Counted from the first letter of the stretch, positions 1 through 7,698 are shown. The stretch: 42,892 nucleotides of DNA from CAYONQ01 sp964405375 (GCA_964405375.1 CAYONQ010000013.1:1-42892); one strand, 5' to 3'. A program made the numbers and translations. The notes: generated from the letters alone by a model not told the origin.

Positions 1-26
1 TGGCGAGGCGGCGGCAAGGAGTATCT

Positions 27-1310
27 GTGGAGGATGAAGAATTATATCCCGGAAGAAGCGAAGTTTTTGATGCAGTGAAAACTGTCCAAACGGCCGGAAA
101 GGGGCTCAAATTTGTTAAGATGCACCGACATAAAGTTCTGCTAATTTTTCTTTCCATTTTTTTACTTTATGGTTCACTGGGCTTTTTCGGATACGGCAAC
201 GACTGTGACACATATGGAATGATTCGTGCCGGACAGGATGTCTTTATTAATTTAAAATACCGGCCATCCAGATTCCAGGGTAACTTAATTCCTGAGCTGA
301 TCATTGGGTCGGCTTCCATAATTGGAGGCCACTATTTGTCAAATCTAATCTCGGCGGCCTTGGGTTCTATTACCTTATTTTGGTTCTTTCGGTTTCTCCA
401 AAAATACTTCACGAGAGTTGAAGCACTCTTAACAACAACCATAATTGCTTTGAATCCTTATTATATAATTGCTTCATGCTCTTCAATGGACTATACTTAT
501 AGCCTGTTTTTCCTTTTTGTCGGTGTATATTTATTGAAGGCGAAGAGGGTTTTCTTGGCGGCCTTTCTGTTCGCGTTTGCAATTTCTTCACGACTTTCAA
601 ATACAGCGATTGTTGGAGGAATCTATTTATATTTTGCCTATATCAGCTTCAAATCTTCTTATAAGGCTTTCTGGAAAGTACTACTATCCGGAACCTTTGC
701 ATTATTTTTGAGCGCAGCACTTTTCATACCCTCTTTTGTTGCTTCTGGTTATAGTTTAGACTTCCTGACTTATGGGATAGGTGAATGGAGTAAGCTTGAG
801 TACTTAGCCCGCTTCGTCTACAAAAACATTTATTTATTTGGATTATTACCGTTTATTTTTATGTTGCTGACAACGGTCTTCGCCGTCTGCAAGCGGACTG
901 TCAACTTTTCCCCCCGTCCCGATGTCCGGACGATTATTTTGGCTGGATTTGTTCTTTTGGTTTTGCAGGAATTATTGTTTTTAAAGGTCCCTCTTGACAA
1001 GTCATATCTGTTGCCAATTTTGTTTATAGTCTTTCCGCTCTGGACCATAATAGTTAAGGCCCGCAAGCTCTTGATATTCCTTTTGCTCCTGACTATGTTT
1101 TATAACATTATGAACATAGATGTGCTGGACACTACGTACAATGAATCCGGCACAGAAGCTATCGCAGCTGATGTGGGGTTGTTCTTGAGGCCCGGCATTT
1201 TGGTAGCCGATTTAATGGAAAGAAAAAACTCGCAGATTCGTTACTTCAAACACGAAAATCTCCCGGTTAAGCGAGAATGCACTAATTACCGCACAACCGA
1301 TTTCAACTGA
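27..1310 (+). CDS. GT-C-like integral membrane protein (putative glycosyltransferase)
   Basis: A 427-residue protein with about 9-10 hydrophobic segments; the first is at about residues 34-54. It is followed by an outside-facing loop with acidic residues (GNDCDTYG, about 57-64), the arrangement seen in lipid-linked-sugar GT-C transferases of the GT39/PMT type, where an Asp in the first loop is catalytic. That assignment rests on topology only; no other family motif is clear. The start is GTG at 27 with an AAGGA site 7 nt upstream. The C-terminus (from about 385) is hydrophilic. It ends about 50 nt before a truncated 5S rRNA. The gene is AT-richer than the aro genes to its right, compatible with separate ancestry. 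Confidence 0.6.
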   Translation: MEDEELYPGRSEVFDAVKTVQTAGKGLKFVKMHRHKVLLIFLSIFLLYGSLGFFGYGNDCDTYGMIRAGQDVFINLKYRPSRFQGNLIPELIIGSASIIGGHYLSNLISAALGSITLFWFFRFLQKYFTRVEALLTTTIIALNPYYIIASCSSMDYTYSLFFLFVGVYLLKAKRVFLAAFLFAFAISSRLSNTAIVGGIYLYFAYISFKSSYKAFWKVLLSGTFALFLSAALFIPSFVASGYSLDFLTYGIGEWSKLEYLARFVYKNIYLFGLLPFIFMLLTTVFAVCKRTVNFSPRPDVRTIILAGFVLLVLQELLFLKVPLDKSYLLPILFIVFPLWTIIVKARKLLIFLLLLTMFYNIMNIDVLDTTYNESGTEAIAADVGLFLRPGILVADLMERKNSQIRYFKHENLPVKRECTNYRTTDFN

Positions 1311-1363
1311 GTTGATATATGGCAGATGAGTTTTGCCTTATATGACAAGCAGGGATATAAACA

Positions 1364-1413
1364 AGGTGTGCCGATGGTAGTCCTTTGGGCGAGAGTAGGT
1401 CATCGCCAGGAAT
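1364..1413 (+). rRNA. rrf: 3' remnant of a 5S rRNA gene
   Basis: The stretch reproduces the last ~45 nt of bacterial 5S rRNA: GTGCCGATGGTAGT, then the helix IV/loop E return strand GGGCGAGAGTAGG, then the 3' strand of helix I, ATCGCCAGG. The 5' two-thirds is absent: the preceding bases show no GAACTC/GAAGT core and no CCTGGCGA strand to pair with the 3' end. It cannot fold as a full 5S and is best read as a breakpoint remnant. A strong intrinsic terminator follows 4 nt later, as at the end of an rRNA operon. Confidence 0.75.
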
Positions 1414-1416
1414 TAT

Positions 1417-1450
1417 AAAGGCCGGCAGAGAAAAACTGCCGGCCTTTTCC
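1417..1450 (+). terminator. Rho-independent terminator after the 5S remnant
   Basis: A perfect 11-bp stem (AAGGCCGGCAG / CTGCCGGCCTT) with a 7-nt loop, followed by TTCCTTTT. It is oriented for the + strand. The reverse strand carries a weaker T-rich tail, so it may also stop the leftward mgtC transcript, which ends at 1510. Confidence 0.85.
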
Positions 1451-1509
1451 TTTTACGTTGAGCGGAGTCGAAGGGTTTGTGCTTTTCGCAGATGATACTG
1501 GCTGCAAAA

Positions 1510-1968
1510 TTAGTCCTGTTCGTCGGGGGGTTGGGGATGTCCGCATTTTTTCCTGTAACGCTCCAGAGGTCTTTCCAGTTGTGCAAGGCCTATCAGAACG
1601 ACGATTGCAACTAAAGCCGATATAACCGCCAGTTTGTAAAAGCCCGCACCGCAAGCCATTCCGACACTCGCAACCAGCCAGATTGTTGCAGCGGTAGTCA
1701 GCCCGTGGACGCCGCCTCTATCCCGAATGATGGCACCGGCACCGAGAAAACCAACGCCGGTAACGACGCCGGCGGCTATTCTTGTAAGTGAATCACCCGT
1801 GCCGGCAGCCATTTCTTTGGAGATTATCGTAAAGACCGTTGCACCGAGGCATATTAAGACATTCGTCCGCAGTCCCGCCGCCTTGCCTCTGAGCTCTCTT
1901 TCCAGACCGATTGCCGTACCGAGCACAACGGCCAAGATTACACTGAGGATATCATCCGGCCAGACCAC
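1510..1968 (-). CDS. MgtC/SapB family membrane protein
   Basis: 152 residues with the hallmark MgtC N-terminus: a hydrophobic segment, then GTAIGLERELRGKAAGLRTNVLICLGA (about residues 17-43), then the Gly-rich GVGFLGAGAI (about 71-80) and LTTAATIWLVASVGMACGAG. There are four to five transmembrane helices and a short hydrophilic tail; the long C-terminal domain of Salmonella MgtC is lacking, as in SapB-type members. The family is linked to Mg2+ limitation and acid adaptation; the exact molecular activity is unsettled. GTG start at 1968, only 4 nt after the aroB' stop, so it is probably the third gene of the aroA'-aroB'-mgtC operon. Pairing with aromatic biosynthesis has no obvious functional reason and may be only positional. 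Confidence 0.88.
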   Translation of the reverse strand: MVWPDDILSVILAVVLGTAIGLERELRGKAAGLRTNVLICLGATVFTIISKEMAAGTGDSLTRIAAGVVTGVGFLGAGAIIRDRGGVHGLTTAATIWLVASVGMACGAGFYKLAVISALVAIVVLIGLAQLERPLERYRKKCGHPQPPDEQD

Positions 1969-1972
1969 AGCT

Positions 1973-2968
1973 CTACCTTTCTATTAGCGTCTCATCGACC
2001 TTTATGCCGAAGTGCCTGCCTGCCTTTTCAATATGGCCGAGCACCTTATCGCCGACTTTTAAGTTCGTAATCGAAATCGCCTTTCCGTCCGGGCCGACTA
2101 ATCGAATCGTCTCGGCATTTTGCATTACCAGCGTTATCGGCTCACCTTCTGCTTCCGCCTCGATGAGGAGCATAGGCCTTTTCTCGATTTTGTTTCTGCC
2201 TAAGTAAACGGTTTGGGTTTTTCCTTTGAAATCTACCACCAGCACTTCGTCGCCGGCTTTAAGGTCCGCAAGATACTTCGTTTTTCCGCCGGCAACCAGC
2301 GTGTAGGCGTGCACGGCGCCGGCATTGACGCGGAACGGCCTTGACGCCACGTAAGGATTATCGATGGACTCCGAATGCACGAGAAAGAAACCCGAAGCGG
2401 TATTACCGACCAGCATTCCTTCGCCGAGCACCATCTGCGTGCAGGTATCGAGGCAGGCACGGTCGCCCATACCGAGCTGTTTCGTGGCGGTGATTGTGGC
2501 CTCGACGAGGGTGATTTTTTCGCTTATGCCGTGAATGATTTCAGCGGTCTTTTTGATTTCATTTATGTCGGTAGTATTTAGCACGACGCCGTCAACACCC
2601 TTTTCGAGGATTTCGACCATAAGCTTGGCCTGTTTGGAGTTTTCGACCTGCACCATAATATTTTTGCCCCGGCGGGCCAATAGGTTTTCAATCGGGATAA
2701 TCGTCCAGTCGAGCATTCTAAGAACGACGACTTTATCTGTCGGTACGGCGGCGGCCTTGTCTTCATCGGCCTTGCCGGCGATGTCTATGAACTCGACATC
2801 GACGCCGGGCTTAATATCGCCGTTTTTCTCGACGGTTTTGATTTTGCCGAATTCGCGCACGGTCTGGCTTTTGCCGCCCGGCAGCACTACCGCATCAGCC
2901 CCGCTCTCCAGCGCAGAGATTACCACATCCTTATTATAAGGAACCGCATTTACCCACAATTTTTTCAT
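1973..2968 (-). CDS. aroB': 3-dehydroquinate synthase II (archaeal-type AroB')
   Basis: 331 residues, matching MJ1249-type 3-dehydroquinate synthase II over its full length (MKKLWVNAVPYNKDVVISAL at the N-terminus, MGDRACLDTC, VGNTASGFFLVHSES, RPFRVNAGAVHAYTLVAGG, and a C-terminal beta-rich part with LKAGDEVLVVD). The enzyme converts 2-amino-3,7-dideoxy-D-threo-hept-6-ulosonate to 3-dehydroquinate by NAD-dependent oxidative deamination and cyclisation, replacing the DAHP/AroB route. It lies 36 nt downstream of the ADTH synthase gene, which supplies its substrate, and upstream of mgtC. ATG start at 2968. The family is typical of archaea but also occurs in scattered anaerobic bacteria. Cytoplasmic. 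The assignment is firm; in vivo flux is inferred. Confidence 0.93.
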   Translation of the reverse strand: MKKLWVNAVPYNKDVVISALESGADAVVLPGGKSQTVREFGKIKTVEKNGDIKPGVDVEFIDIAGKADEDKAAAVPTDKVVVLRMLDWTIIPIENLLARRGKNIMVQVENSKQAKLMVEILEKGVDGVVLNTTDINEIKKTAEIIHGISEKITLVEATITATKQLGMGDRACLDTCTQMVLGEGMLVGNTASGFFLVHSESIDNPYVASRPFRVNAGAVHAYTLVAGGKTKYLADLKAGDEVLVVDFKGKTQTVYLGRNKIEKRPMLLIEAEAEGEPITLVMQNAETIRLVGPDGKAISITNLKVGDKVLGHIEKAGRHFGIKVDETLIER

Positions 2969-3004
2969 TGCACTTGTTCCTTACTCGTACCGCGTACCAA
3001 TTTT

Positions 3005-3799
3005 TTAGTCTTGCAATATTGCAATGGCATCTTTGACGCCAGCGTTGTTGTGGACCATTTTGCAAAGGGCGGCGACCATTTTCTCCGGGGCCTCGTGCTG
3101 GAATGCATTTCGGCCTATCGATACACCTGCGGCACCGGCCTTCAAGGCGCCTTCGACCATTTTGAATATGTCTTCATCGCTGTCCATCTTCTCACCGCCT
3201 GCGATAACCACCGGCACGGGGCAGCCCTCGACAACCTCACGGAAACTATCGACGCTGCCGGTATAAACCACTTTAACAATGTCTGCGCCCAGTTCAGCTC
3301 CAACTCTGGCGGCGTGCTTGACGTTTTCGACGTCGAATTCATTTTTTATTTTCGGCCCGCGTGTGTACATCATAGCAACAAGCGGCATCTGCCATAGCAG
3401 GCATCGGCTGCTGACATCGCCTAACTGCCGTAACATCTCCTTGTCGGTTTCTGCGCCGAGATTTATATGGACGCTGACCGCATCGGCGCCTAATTTGAGC
3501 GCCTCTTCGACCGTGCAGACTAATTCTTTGGCGTTCGGGTCGGGGCTGAGCGTTGTGCTTGCCGACAGGTGAATTATCAGCCCGACGTCTCTGCCGGCCC
3601 CTCTGTGGCCTGCGCGGACGATGCCCTTGTGCATCAGGATGGCGTTCGCCCCGCCGGCGACAACCTTGCTGACGGTTTCGCGCATATCCGTCAGGCCCTC
3701 AATGGGGCCGACCGTAACGCCGTGGTCCATCGGGATAATGACCGTCTTACGAGAATTGCGGTCGATTATTCTCTCTAACCTTATCATTTTGCCTATCAT
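3005..3799 (-). CDS. aroA': 2-amino-3,7-dideoxy-D-threo-hept-6-ulosonate synthase (AroA'; class I FBP-aldolase family)
   Basis: DhnA-type class I aldolase fold. PMDHGVTVGP, the aspartate-bearing phosphate-sugar site, is near the N-terminus; MMYTRGP carries the catalytic Tyr; ADIVKVVYTGS carries the Schiff-base Lys; and VVIAGGEK and GVSIGRN form the phosphate site. Family members condense 6-deoxy-5-ketofructose-1-phosphate with aspartate semialdehyde, or act as fructose-bisphosphate aldolase. The adjacent DHQ synthase II strongly favours the first role. The frame opens upstream to 3859, but ATG at 3799 (MIGKMIRLERII) has TTGGAG about 9 nt before it and matches family N-termini, so a 264-residue product is preferred. 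First gene of a leftward operon, divergent from aroDE. Confidence 0.9.
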   Translation of the reverse strand: MIGKMIRLERIIDRNSRKTVIIPMDHGVTVGPIEGLTDMRETVSKVVAGGANAILMHKGIVRAGHRGAGRDVGLIIHLSASTTLSPDPNAKELVCTVEEALKLGADAVSVHINLGAETDKEMLRQLGDVSSRCLLWQMPLVAMMYTRGPKIKNEFDVENVKHAARVGAELGADIVKVVYTGSVDSFREVVEGCPVPVVIAGGEKMDSDEDIFKMVEGALKAGAAGVSIGRNAFQHEAPEKMVAALCKMVHNNAGVKDAIAILQD

Positions 3800-3878
3800 C
3801 GTTAAATCTCCAATAATGATTTTCGTGTAATAATCTATCCAAAGCGGGGCAAAACACAAGAAAAAAAAGGGTAATTTA

Positions 3879-3913
3879 GTTCATTGTCCATAGTTCGTTG
3901 TTCGTAGTTTATG
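3879..3913. repeat. Heptad repeat array (GTTCATT-type), 5 units
   Basis: Five successive 7-nt units GTTCATT, GTCCATA, GTTCGTT, GTTCGTA, GTTTATG in the divergent aroA'/aroDE promoter region. The same unit family recurs at 38977-39032. Confidence 0.8.
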
Positions 3914-4019
3914 GCCGTGAGCAATCATTGATTTTACGGCCTGTCATTGCAATATTGATGGGAATAACCTATTATATTGCCGGATTGTCTGTTATCTATT
4001 GCTGGATATGGGCAGGAAA

Positions 4020-5591
4020 ATGACGTATTTAGCTGTTCCTATAGCGGCGGCGGATTTGGAGCAAGCAGCCGGGCAAATCAAGGCGGCATTAGCCGGCGGA
4101 GCCGAGATGCTGGAGCTGCGAGCCGACTACCTCGAAAACCTCAACGTTGATTTGGTTAAAAACCTGCTTGCCAAAGCCAGAACCATCGCAGGCAAATCGG
4201 TGCCGATAATCGTAACCTGCCGTGCCAAAAGCGAGGGTGGAGCAATTAGCTACCCGGACCAATTGCGGGTCGATGTCTTGGCCGGTGCGTTGAAGGCCTG
4301 TGCTGAATTTATCGATTTCGAATACGAAAGCTTCCTCTCTACAGAGAACCAGGAGAGAATAAAGCTGGCGCTGTCGGAGACATCAAAGGCCCGGCTGATA
4401 ATGTCAGCTCATAATTTCAAAACTAAATTTGCCGATATCGGCAAACTCTATCGCCACATTTTAACTTTATACCCTGCTGCGATTCCTAAGCTGGTCTATA
4501 CCGCTAATCATATCAACGATTGTTTTGAGGCGTTTGATTTACTGCATAATACGAGCGGCGAGAGGGTCGTCTTCTGTATGGGCGAGGCCGGTCTGGTTAG
4601 CAGAATAATCGCAGAGAAACTTGGCAGCTTCGTTACCTTTGCAAGTGTAAACGACAAAACCGCGACCGCACTGGGTCAGTTGGCTATTGAGCGGTTCAAG
4701 GAATTATACCGCTATGATGATATAAACCCTGATACCGAACTTTATGGTGTGATTGCCGACCCTGTTGCTCATTCAGCCAGTCCTGCCGTTCATAATGCCT
4801 GCTTTACCGATAGGCAGGTGAATAAATTATATCTGCCGTTGCTGGTAGAAGGCGGCAAAAAGGAATTCGACCGGTTTCTGCACGACATTTTGGTAAGGAA
4901 CTGGCTGGGGTTTCGCGGCTTTAGCATAACAATCCCGCATAAGGTCAATGCACTAAATTTTGCAAAAGAGAACAATGGCCAGATTGAGCAGTTAGCCAGG
5001 AGAATCGGTGCGGTCAATACCCTGCTAATCGGCAAAGACGGCAAATTGGCCGGCTATAATACCGATTACGCCGGTGCGTTGGATGCAATTACCTTAACGC
5101 TGAAGATTGCCAGGGCGGATTTGAAGGATTTGCCTGTTGCGGTTATCGGCGCAGGCGGTGTGGCCAGAGCCATAGTGGCGGGCTTGCGTGACGTCGGCGC
5201 CAAAATTAAAATTTATAATCGCACCGTTAAAAAAGCCGAAGGGCTGGCTGCCGAATTCGATTGTTCTTTTGCCGGCCTTGATGATTTGCTGAACATCGAT
5301 GCGAAACTAATTATAAACTGCACCAATATCGGTATGCACCCTAATATCGATGAAACCCCCCTGCCGAAAGAATACATCAAAAAAGACATAACGGTCTTTG
5401 ATACTGTTTATAATCCGGCCGAGACTTTGCTGCTGAAGCAGGCGAAAGAGGCCGGCTGCAAAACAATCGACGGCCTGATAATGTTCATCAGCCAGGCCGT
5501 CGTCCAGTTCAAGCTCTTCACCGGCCAAACCGCCAACGCCAAACTTATGCGAAAAGCTATTTGCGAGAAATTAGGAAGTGAGAGCCCATAA
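4020..5591 (+). CDS. aroDE: Bifunctional 3-dehydroquinate dehydratase (type I) / shikimate dehydrogenase
   Basis: Two fused enzymes. Residues about 1-225 are a type I dehydroquinase barrel: LELRADYLE, EYES, the catalytic His in IMSAHNF (about 131) and the Schiff-base Lys in PKLVYTAN (about 157). Residues about 238-520 are shikimate dehydrogenase: YGVIADPVAHSASPAVHN, the Lys in ITIPHKVNA, NTDYAGAL, the NADP loop VIGAGGVARA, and a C-terminal DGLIMFISQAV. It converts 3-dehydroquinate via 3-dehydroshikimate to shikimate, directly continuing the product of the divergent aroA'-aroB' operon. The frame opens at a TTG (3999). ATG at 4020 gives the usual MTYLAVPI start with GGCAGGA just upstream. The same fusion occurs in plants, chlamydiae and planctomycetes. 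Confidence 0.93.
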   Translation: MTYLAVPIAAADLEQAAGQIKAALAGGAEMLELRADYLENLNVDLVKNLLAKARTIAGKSVPIIVTCRAKSEGGAISYPDQLRVDVLAGALKACAEFIDFEYESFLSTENQERIKLALSETSKARLIMSAHNFKTKFADIGKLYRHILTLYPAAIPKLVYTANHINDCFEAFDLLHNTSGERVVFCMGEAGLVSRIIAEKLGSFVTFASVNDKTATALGQLAIERFKELYRYDDINPDTELYGVIADPVAHSASPAVHNACFTDRQVNKLYLPLLVEGGKKEFDRFLHDILVRNWLGFRGFSITIPHKVNALNFAKENNGQIEQLARRIGAVNTLLIGKDGKLAGYNTDYAGALDAITLTLKIARADLKDLPVAVIGAGGVARAIVAGLRDVGAKIKIYNRTVKKAEGLAAEFDCSFAGLDDLLNIDAKLIINCTNIGMHPNIDETPLPKEYIKKDITVFDTVYNPAETLLLKQAKEAGCKTIDGLIMFISQAVVQFKLFTGQTANAKLMRKAICEKLGSESP

Positions 5592-5701
5592 TTGCAAAGG
5601 ACGATTAAGAGAATGGCAAACTGTGTGTAATGTAAGCTGCGCATGGTATTGCCACTGCCCGATTTAATTGTTGCTGTGTGGGGGAAATTATTGGTATATT
5701 A

Positions 5702-5757
5702 GGGAAACGGAAAACTCAAAGCTAAAAACTGAAAACCATAGCTTAAAACCTAAAGGT
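5702..5757. repeat. Heptad repeat array (TAAAAAC-type), 8 units
   Basis: Units in register: GGGAAAC, GGAAAAC, TCAAAGC, TAAAAAC, TGAAAAC, CATAGCT, TAAAACC, TAAAGGT. Degenerate in sequence but strictly 7 nt long. The array abuts the point where homology of the avtA fragment stops; the fragment's stop codon (5750-5752) lies in the last units. Confidence 0.75.
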
Positions 5758-5896
5758 AAACAGGGATATGGCCGGGGTTTCCTCCGCCGAGCATCAGGAT
5801 GTCCCGGGCCTCGGCGAGGGCGTCGCCGAGGTCGTCCATTAGTTGGCTGATGCCGGATGCCATTGCAATCTTCTGACCAAACTTGGATATCTTCAT
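5750..5896 (-). pseudogene. avtA: 5' fragment of valine-pyruvate aminotransferase gene
   Basis: The reverse strand encodes 48 residues beginning MKISKFGQKIAMASGI, then SQLMDDLGDALA and DILMLGGGNPGHIP, and then a stop. This is the characteristic N-terminus of AvtA-type PLP aminotransferases (SGI..LM.DL...L and MLGGGNPA.IP). A functional enzyme is over 400 residues, so about 90% is missing. Homology ends just after GHIP, exactly where the 7-nt repeat array begins, which supplies the stop codon. No good ribosome binding site precedes the ATG. Too short to be a working enzyme; a remnant after deletion or rearrangement. Confidence 0.8.
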
Positions 5897-6057
5897 CGGC
5901 ACTCAATATAAGCGGTAATCTGAAGCTGTGCGAGTTAGCTCTATCTATGTTTCTTCGCACAATGTGTCAAATCCTTTTTCAGGGTGTTCAGCCATTCACA
6001 ACCATTGTTTTGGGAGAAAGTGGCAAATTCAGTAAATGCAATTCTTACAGTCTGGGA

Positions 6058-6086
6058 ACTTAAAACAAGCGGAAGGACCATCCGCT
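6058..6086 (-). terminator. Rho-independent terminator of the B12-binding gene
   Basis: On the reverse strand, AGCGGA - 7-nt loop - TCCGCT followed by TGTTTTAAG. It lies 43 nt beyond the stop of the gene at 6129-6839 and is oriented to end that transcript. Confidence 0.6.
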
Positions 6087-6128
6087 ATGTTTGAGGCTAC
6101 AGAATGCTCAAAGTTTGCCGTCGGCGGC

Positions 6129-6839
6129 CTATCCGCGGGCCATAACCTTCTGACGTTTTTTCTTTCGGCGGTTTATTGTTCTTTCCTGCGGTTCGATTGG
6201 GCCGTCCTGCGAAGCTATCTGGATGGCCTCGAGCGCCGTAGCGGCGAACAAATCGGCCCCCATTTCCTGCCAGAGCCCTTCCGCTCGATTGAACAGGCCG
6301 CCCGAAACCATTATGCGCATATTCGGCCAGGCGTTTATGTCTTTTACTGTATCTATCAACTGCCGCAGGTCCGGCGTCTGTTTCGGGCCGGTGCCGTAGA
6401 TTAGCAGGATGTCGGGGCCGTATTCGTTTACGAAGGTGAGGATATCGTCGTTGTTCAGCCCGCCGCCGAGGAATTTGACCTCCCAGCCGTCACTTTCAAA
6501 CATATCTGCCATCATTTGGGCGCCGAGCTCCTGCAGGTCGGATTGTGCACAGCAGACGACTATTTTCTTGTTTTTGCCGGGTCGGTGAGGCAGCTTATTT
6601 TGAAGCTGGTCCACTATTGTGCGGTTAATTCGGGTGGCCAAATGCTCCTGAACGGTGGTTATTTGGTCTGTGCGCAATAGATTCTCGATTTGTACCATAA
6701 TGGGCCAGATGACATCCACATAGACCGAGTTGGTGGGTGTGCCGCTCTGGAGGGTTTCTTCTATGACGGTGCGGCATCGCTTTCTGTCGCCTTCCAGTAA
6801 GGTGTCTAAATATCGTCTGAGAACACTGTTTTTTGTCAT
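6129..6839 (-). CDS. B12-binding-domain protein lacking the cobalt-ligand His
   Basis: 236 residues. The N-terminal helical part (about 1-85) resembles the B12-binding cap / methionine synthase cap domain. Residues about 92-215 form the Rossmann-like B12-binding fold: KIVVCCAQSDLQELGAQMMADMFESDGWEVKFLGGG, then PDILLIYG, MRIMVSGG and MGADLFAATALEAI. The DxHxxG lower-ligand motif reads D-L-Q-E-L-G at 101-106, so His is replaced by Gln; the SxL motif is also lost (IYGTG). The tail is very basic (RRKKKRQK). It may bind cobalamin base-on, or have become a ligand-independent regulator. It is monocistronic, with its own terminator and three repeated 15-bp boxes upstream. Confidence 0.8.
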   Translation of the reverse strand: MTKNSVLRRYLDTLLEGDRKRCRTVIEETLQSGTPTNSVYVDVIWPIMVQIENLLRTDQITTVQEHLATRINRTIVDQLQNKLPHRPGKNKKIVVCCAQSDLQELGAQMMADMFESDGWEVKFLGGGLNNDDILTFVNEYGPDILLIYGTGPKQTPDLRQLIDTVKDINAWPNMRIMVSGGLFNRAEGLWQEMGADLFAATALEAIQIASQDGPIEPQERTINRRKKKRQKVMARG

Positions 6840-6875
6840 AATTCAGGCTCCATAAGCATCTTCTATTTTGTGCAT

Positions 6876-6981
6876 ATTGCCTATTATTACATAACAAAGC
6901 GTCAGTGGCTGCCCAAATGTTAAAATGGGCAATGTAAGTATCGGAAGGGGGCGTTTAAAAACTTTAGTTAAAATAGGCAAT
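6876..6981. promoter_or_regulatory. Three 15-bp boxes upstream of the B12-binding gene
   Basis: GTTAAAATGGGCAAT (6919-6933) and GTTAAAATAGGCAAT (6967-6981) are direct copies 48 bp apart. ATTGCCTATTATTAC (6876-6890) is an inverted near-copy. They fill the upstream region of the leftward gene, 37-142 bp from its start, as expected for a multi-site operator. The regulator is unknown. Confidence 0.45.
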
Positions 6982-7082
6982 TTGCACAAAAGGGGGTATA
7001 TGAAAACGGGCGGAAATGAGGGTTTAATTCCCTTCATCTCCATTTTTTTACATCCAAATTGGGGGTGGTTTGGGCAAGATAG

Positions 7083-7185
7083 GTAGGAGAAAAATGGAGA
7101 AAAAATAAGAAAAAATGCAAAAAATAGAGAAAAAAAGAGAAATTTGGAGAAAAATAGAGAAAAAAAGAGAAAAAGAGAGACGAAT
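7083..7185. repeat. Purine-strand tract rich in GAGAAAAA
   Basis: About 100 nt nearly free of pyrimidines on the + strand, made of GGAGAAAAA / AGAGAAAAA variants. It yields a false Phe-rich open frame on the other strand. No gene is seen here. Confidence 0.7.
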
Positions 7186-7191
7186 TTTAAC

Positions 7192-7285
7192 CGCGGAGTG
7201 CGCAGGGATCGCAGAGAAATGTAGCCACTAAGGCACGAAGACACAAAGAAAAAGTAACCGCGGAGAACGCCGAGAGCGCAGAGAC
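7192..7285. repeat. 9-nt-period repeats (CGCGGAGNN-CGC-GAG type), two copies
   Basis: Triplets of 9-mers: CGCGGAGTG CGCAGGGAT CGCAGAGAA at 7192-7218, and CGCGGAGAA CGCCGAGAG CGCAGAGAC at 7259-7285. A third set, CGCGGAGGT TGCAAAGGC CGCAGAGAC, is at 7615-7641. Between the first two is CCACTAA GGCACGA AGACACA, with a 7-nt period. Confidence 0.7.
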
Positions 7286-7327
7286 TTTTGGACAGGATGA
7301 CAGGATTTTTTAAGCCACAAAAAGGCA
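7277..7327. repeat. 51-bp direct repeat, copy 1
   Basis: From CGCAGAGACTTTTGG through GACAGGATGACAGGATT to AAAAAGGCA. Copy 2 at 7633-7683 matches at all positions but one (A versus G after AGCCAC). It overlaps the last 9-mer of the preceding 9-nt-period repeat. Confidence 0.85.
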
Positions 7328-7525
7328 CAAAAAACACAAATAGATTGAAAAAATTTAAAGACACGGATTGACACGGGTTTATTTTAGTCAGCTTTGTGTT
7401 CTCGGCAAGCTCCGCTCTCAAAGTAAACTTTTGCCGCAGAGCATTGCCTTCGTCCACAGGTGGCTTAGCCACCACAGCTTCGCTTTAAGCTGACTCAAGA
7501 AAAGGAGGGGTTTTTGTACAGGTAT

Positions 7526-7549
7526 ATAAGTATATGCATATATACTTAT
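7526..7549. repeat. Inverted repeat in non-coding spacer
   Basis: Perfect 10-bp arms ATAAGTATAT / ATATACTTAT around GCAT. AT-only stem; function unknown. Confidence 0.5.
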
Positions 7550-7632
7550 GGAGTGCTTTAAGAATCGTGGTTTTTGGATGAGGGATTTGAGGAGGAGATT
7601 TTTTTATTTTTAACCGCGGAGGTTGCAAAGGC

Positions 7633-7683
7633 CGCAGAGACTTTTGGACAGGATGACAGGATTTTTTAAGCCACGAAAAGGCA
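7633..7683. repeat. 51-bp direct repeat, copy 2
   Basis: Second copy of the element at 7277-7327, again preceded by a CGCGGAG 9-mer set, so the whole composite of about 70 bp is duplicated. Confidence 0.85.
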
Positions 7684-7698
7684 TGGAGAAAAATCAAC

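Noticed and set aside
3800..3859. N-terminal extension of the ADTH synthase
   Set aside because: The first 20 residues do not match the family, and the ATG at 3799 has a clear ribosome binding site.
5668..5960. 60- and 90-codon frames over the avtA remnant
   Set aside because: They are other frames of the AvtA-coding fragment and of the heptad array.
6843..7475. 210-codon reverse frame rich in Phe and Leu
   Set aside because: It is the translation of the purine tract and dispersed repeats; composition and lack of a start signal argue against a gene.
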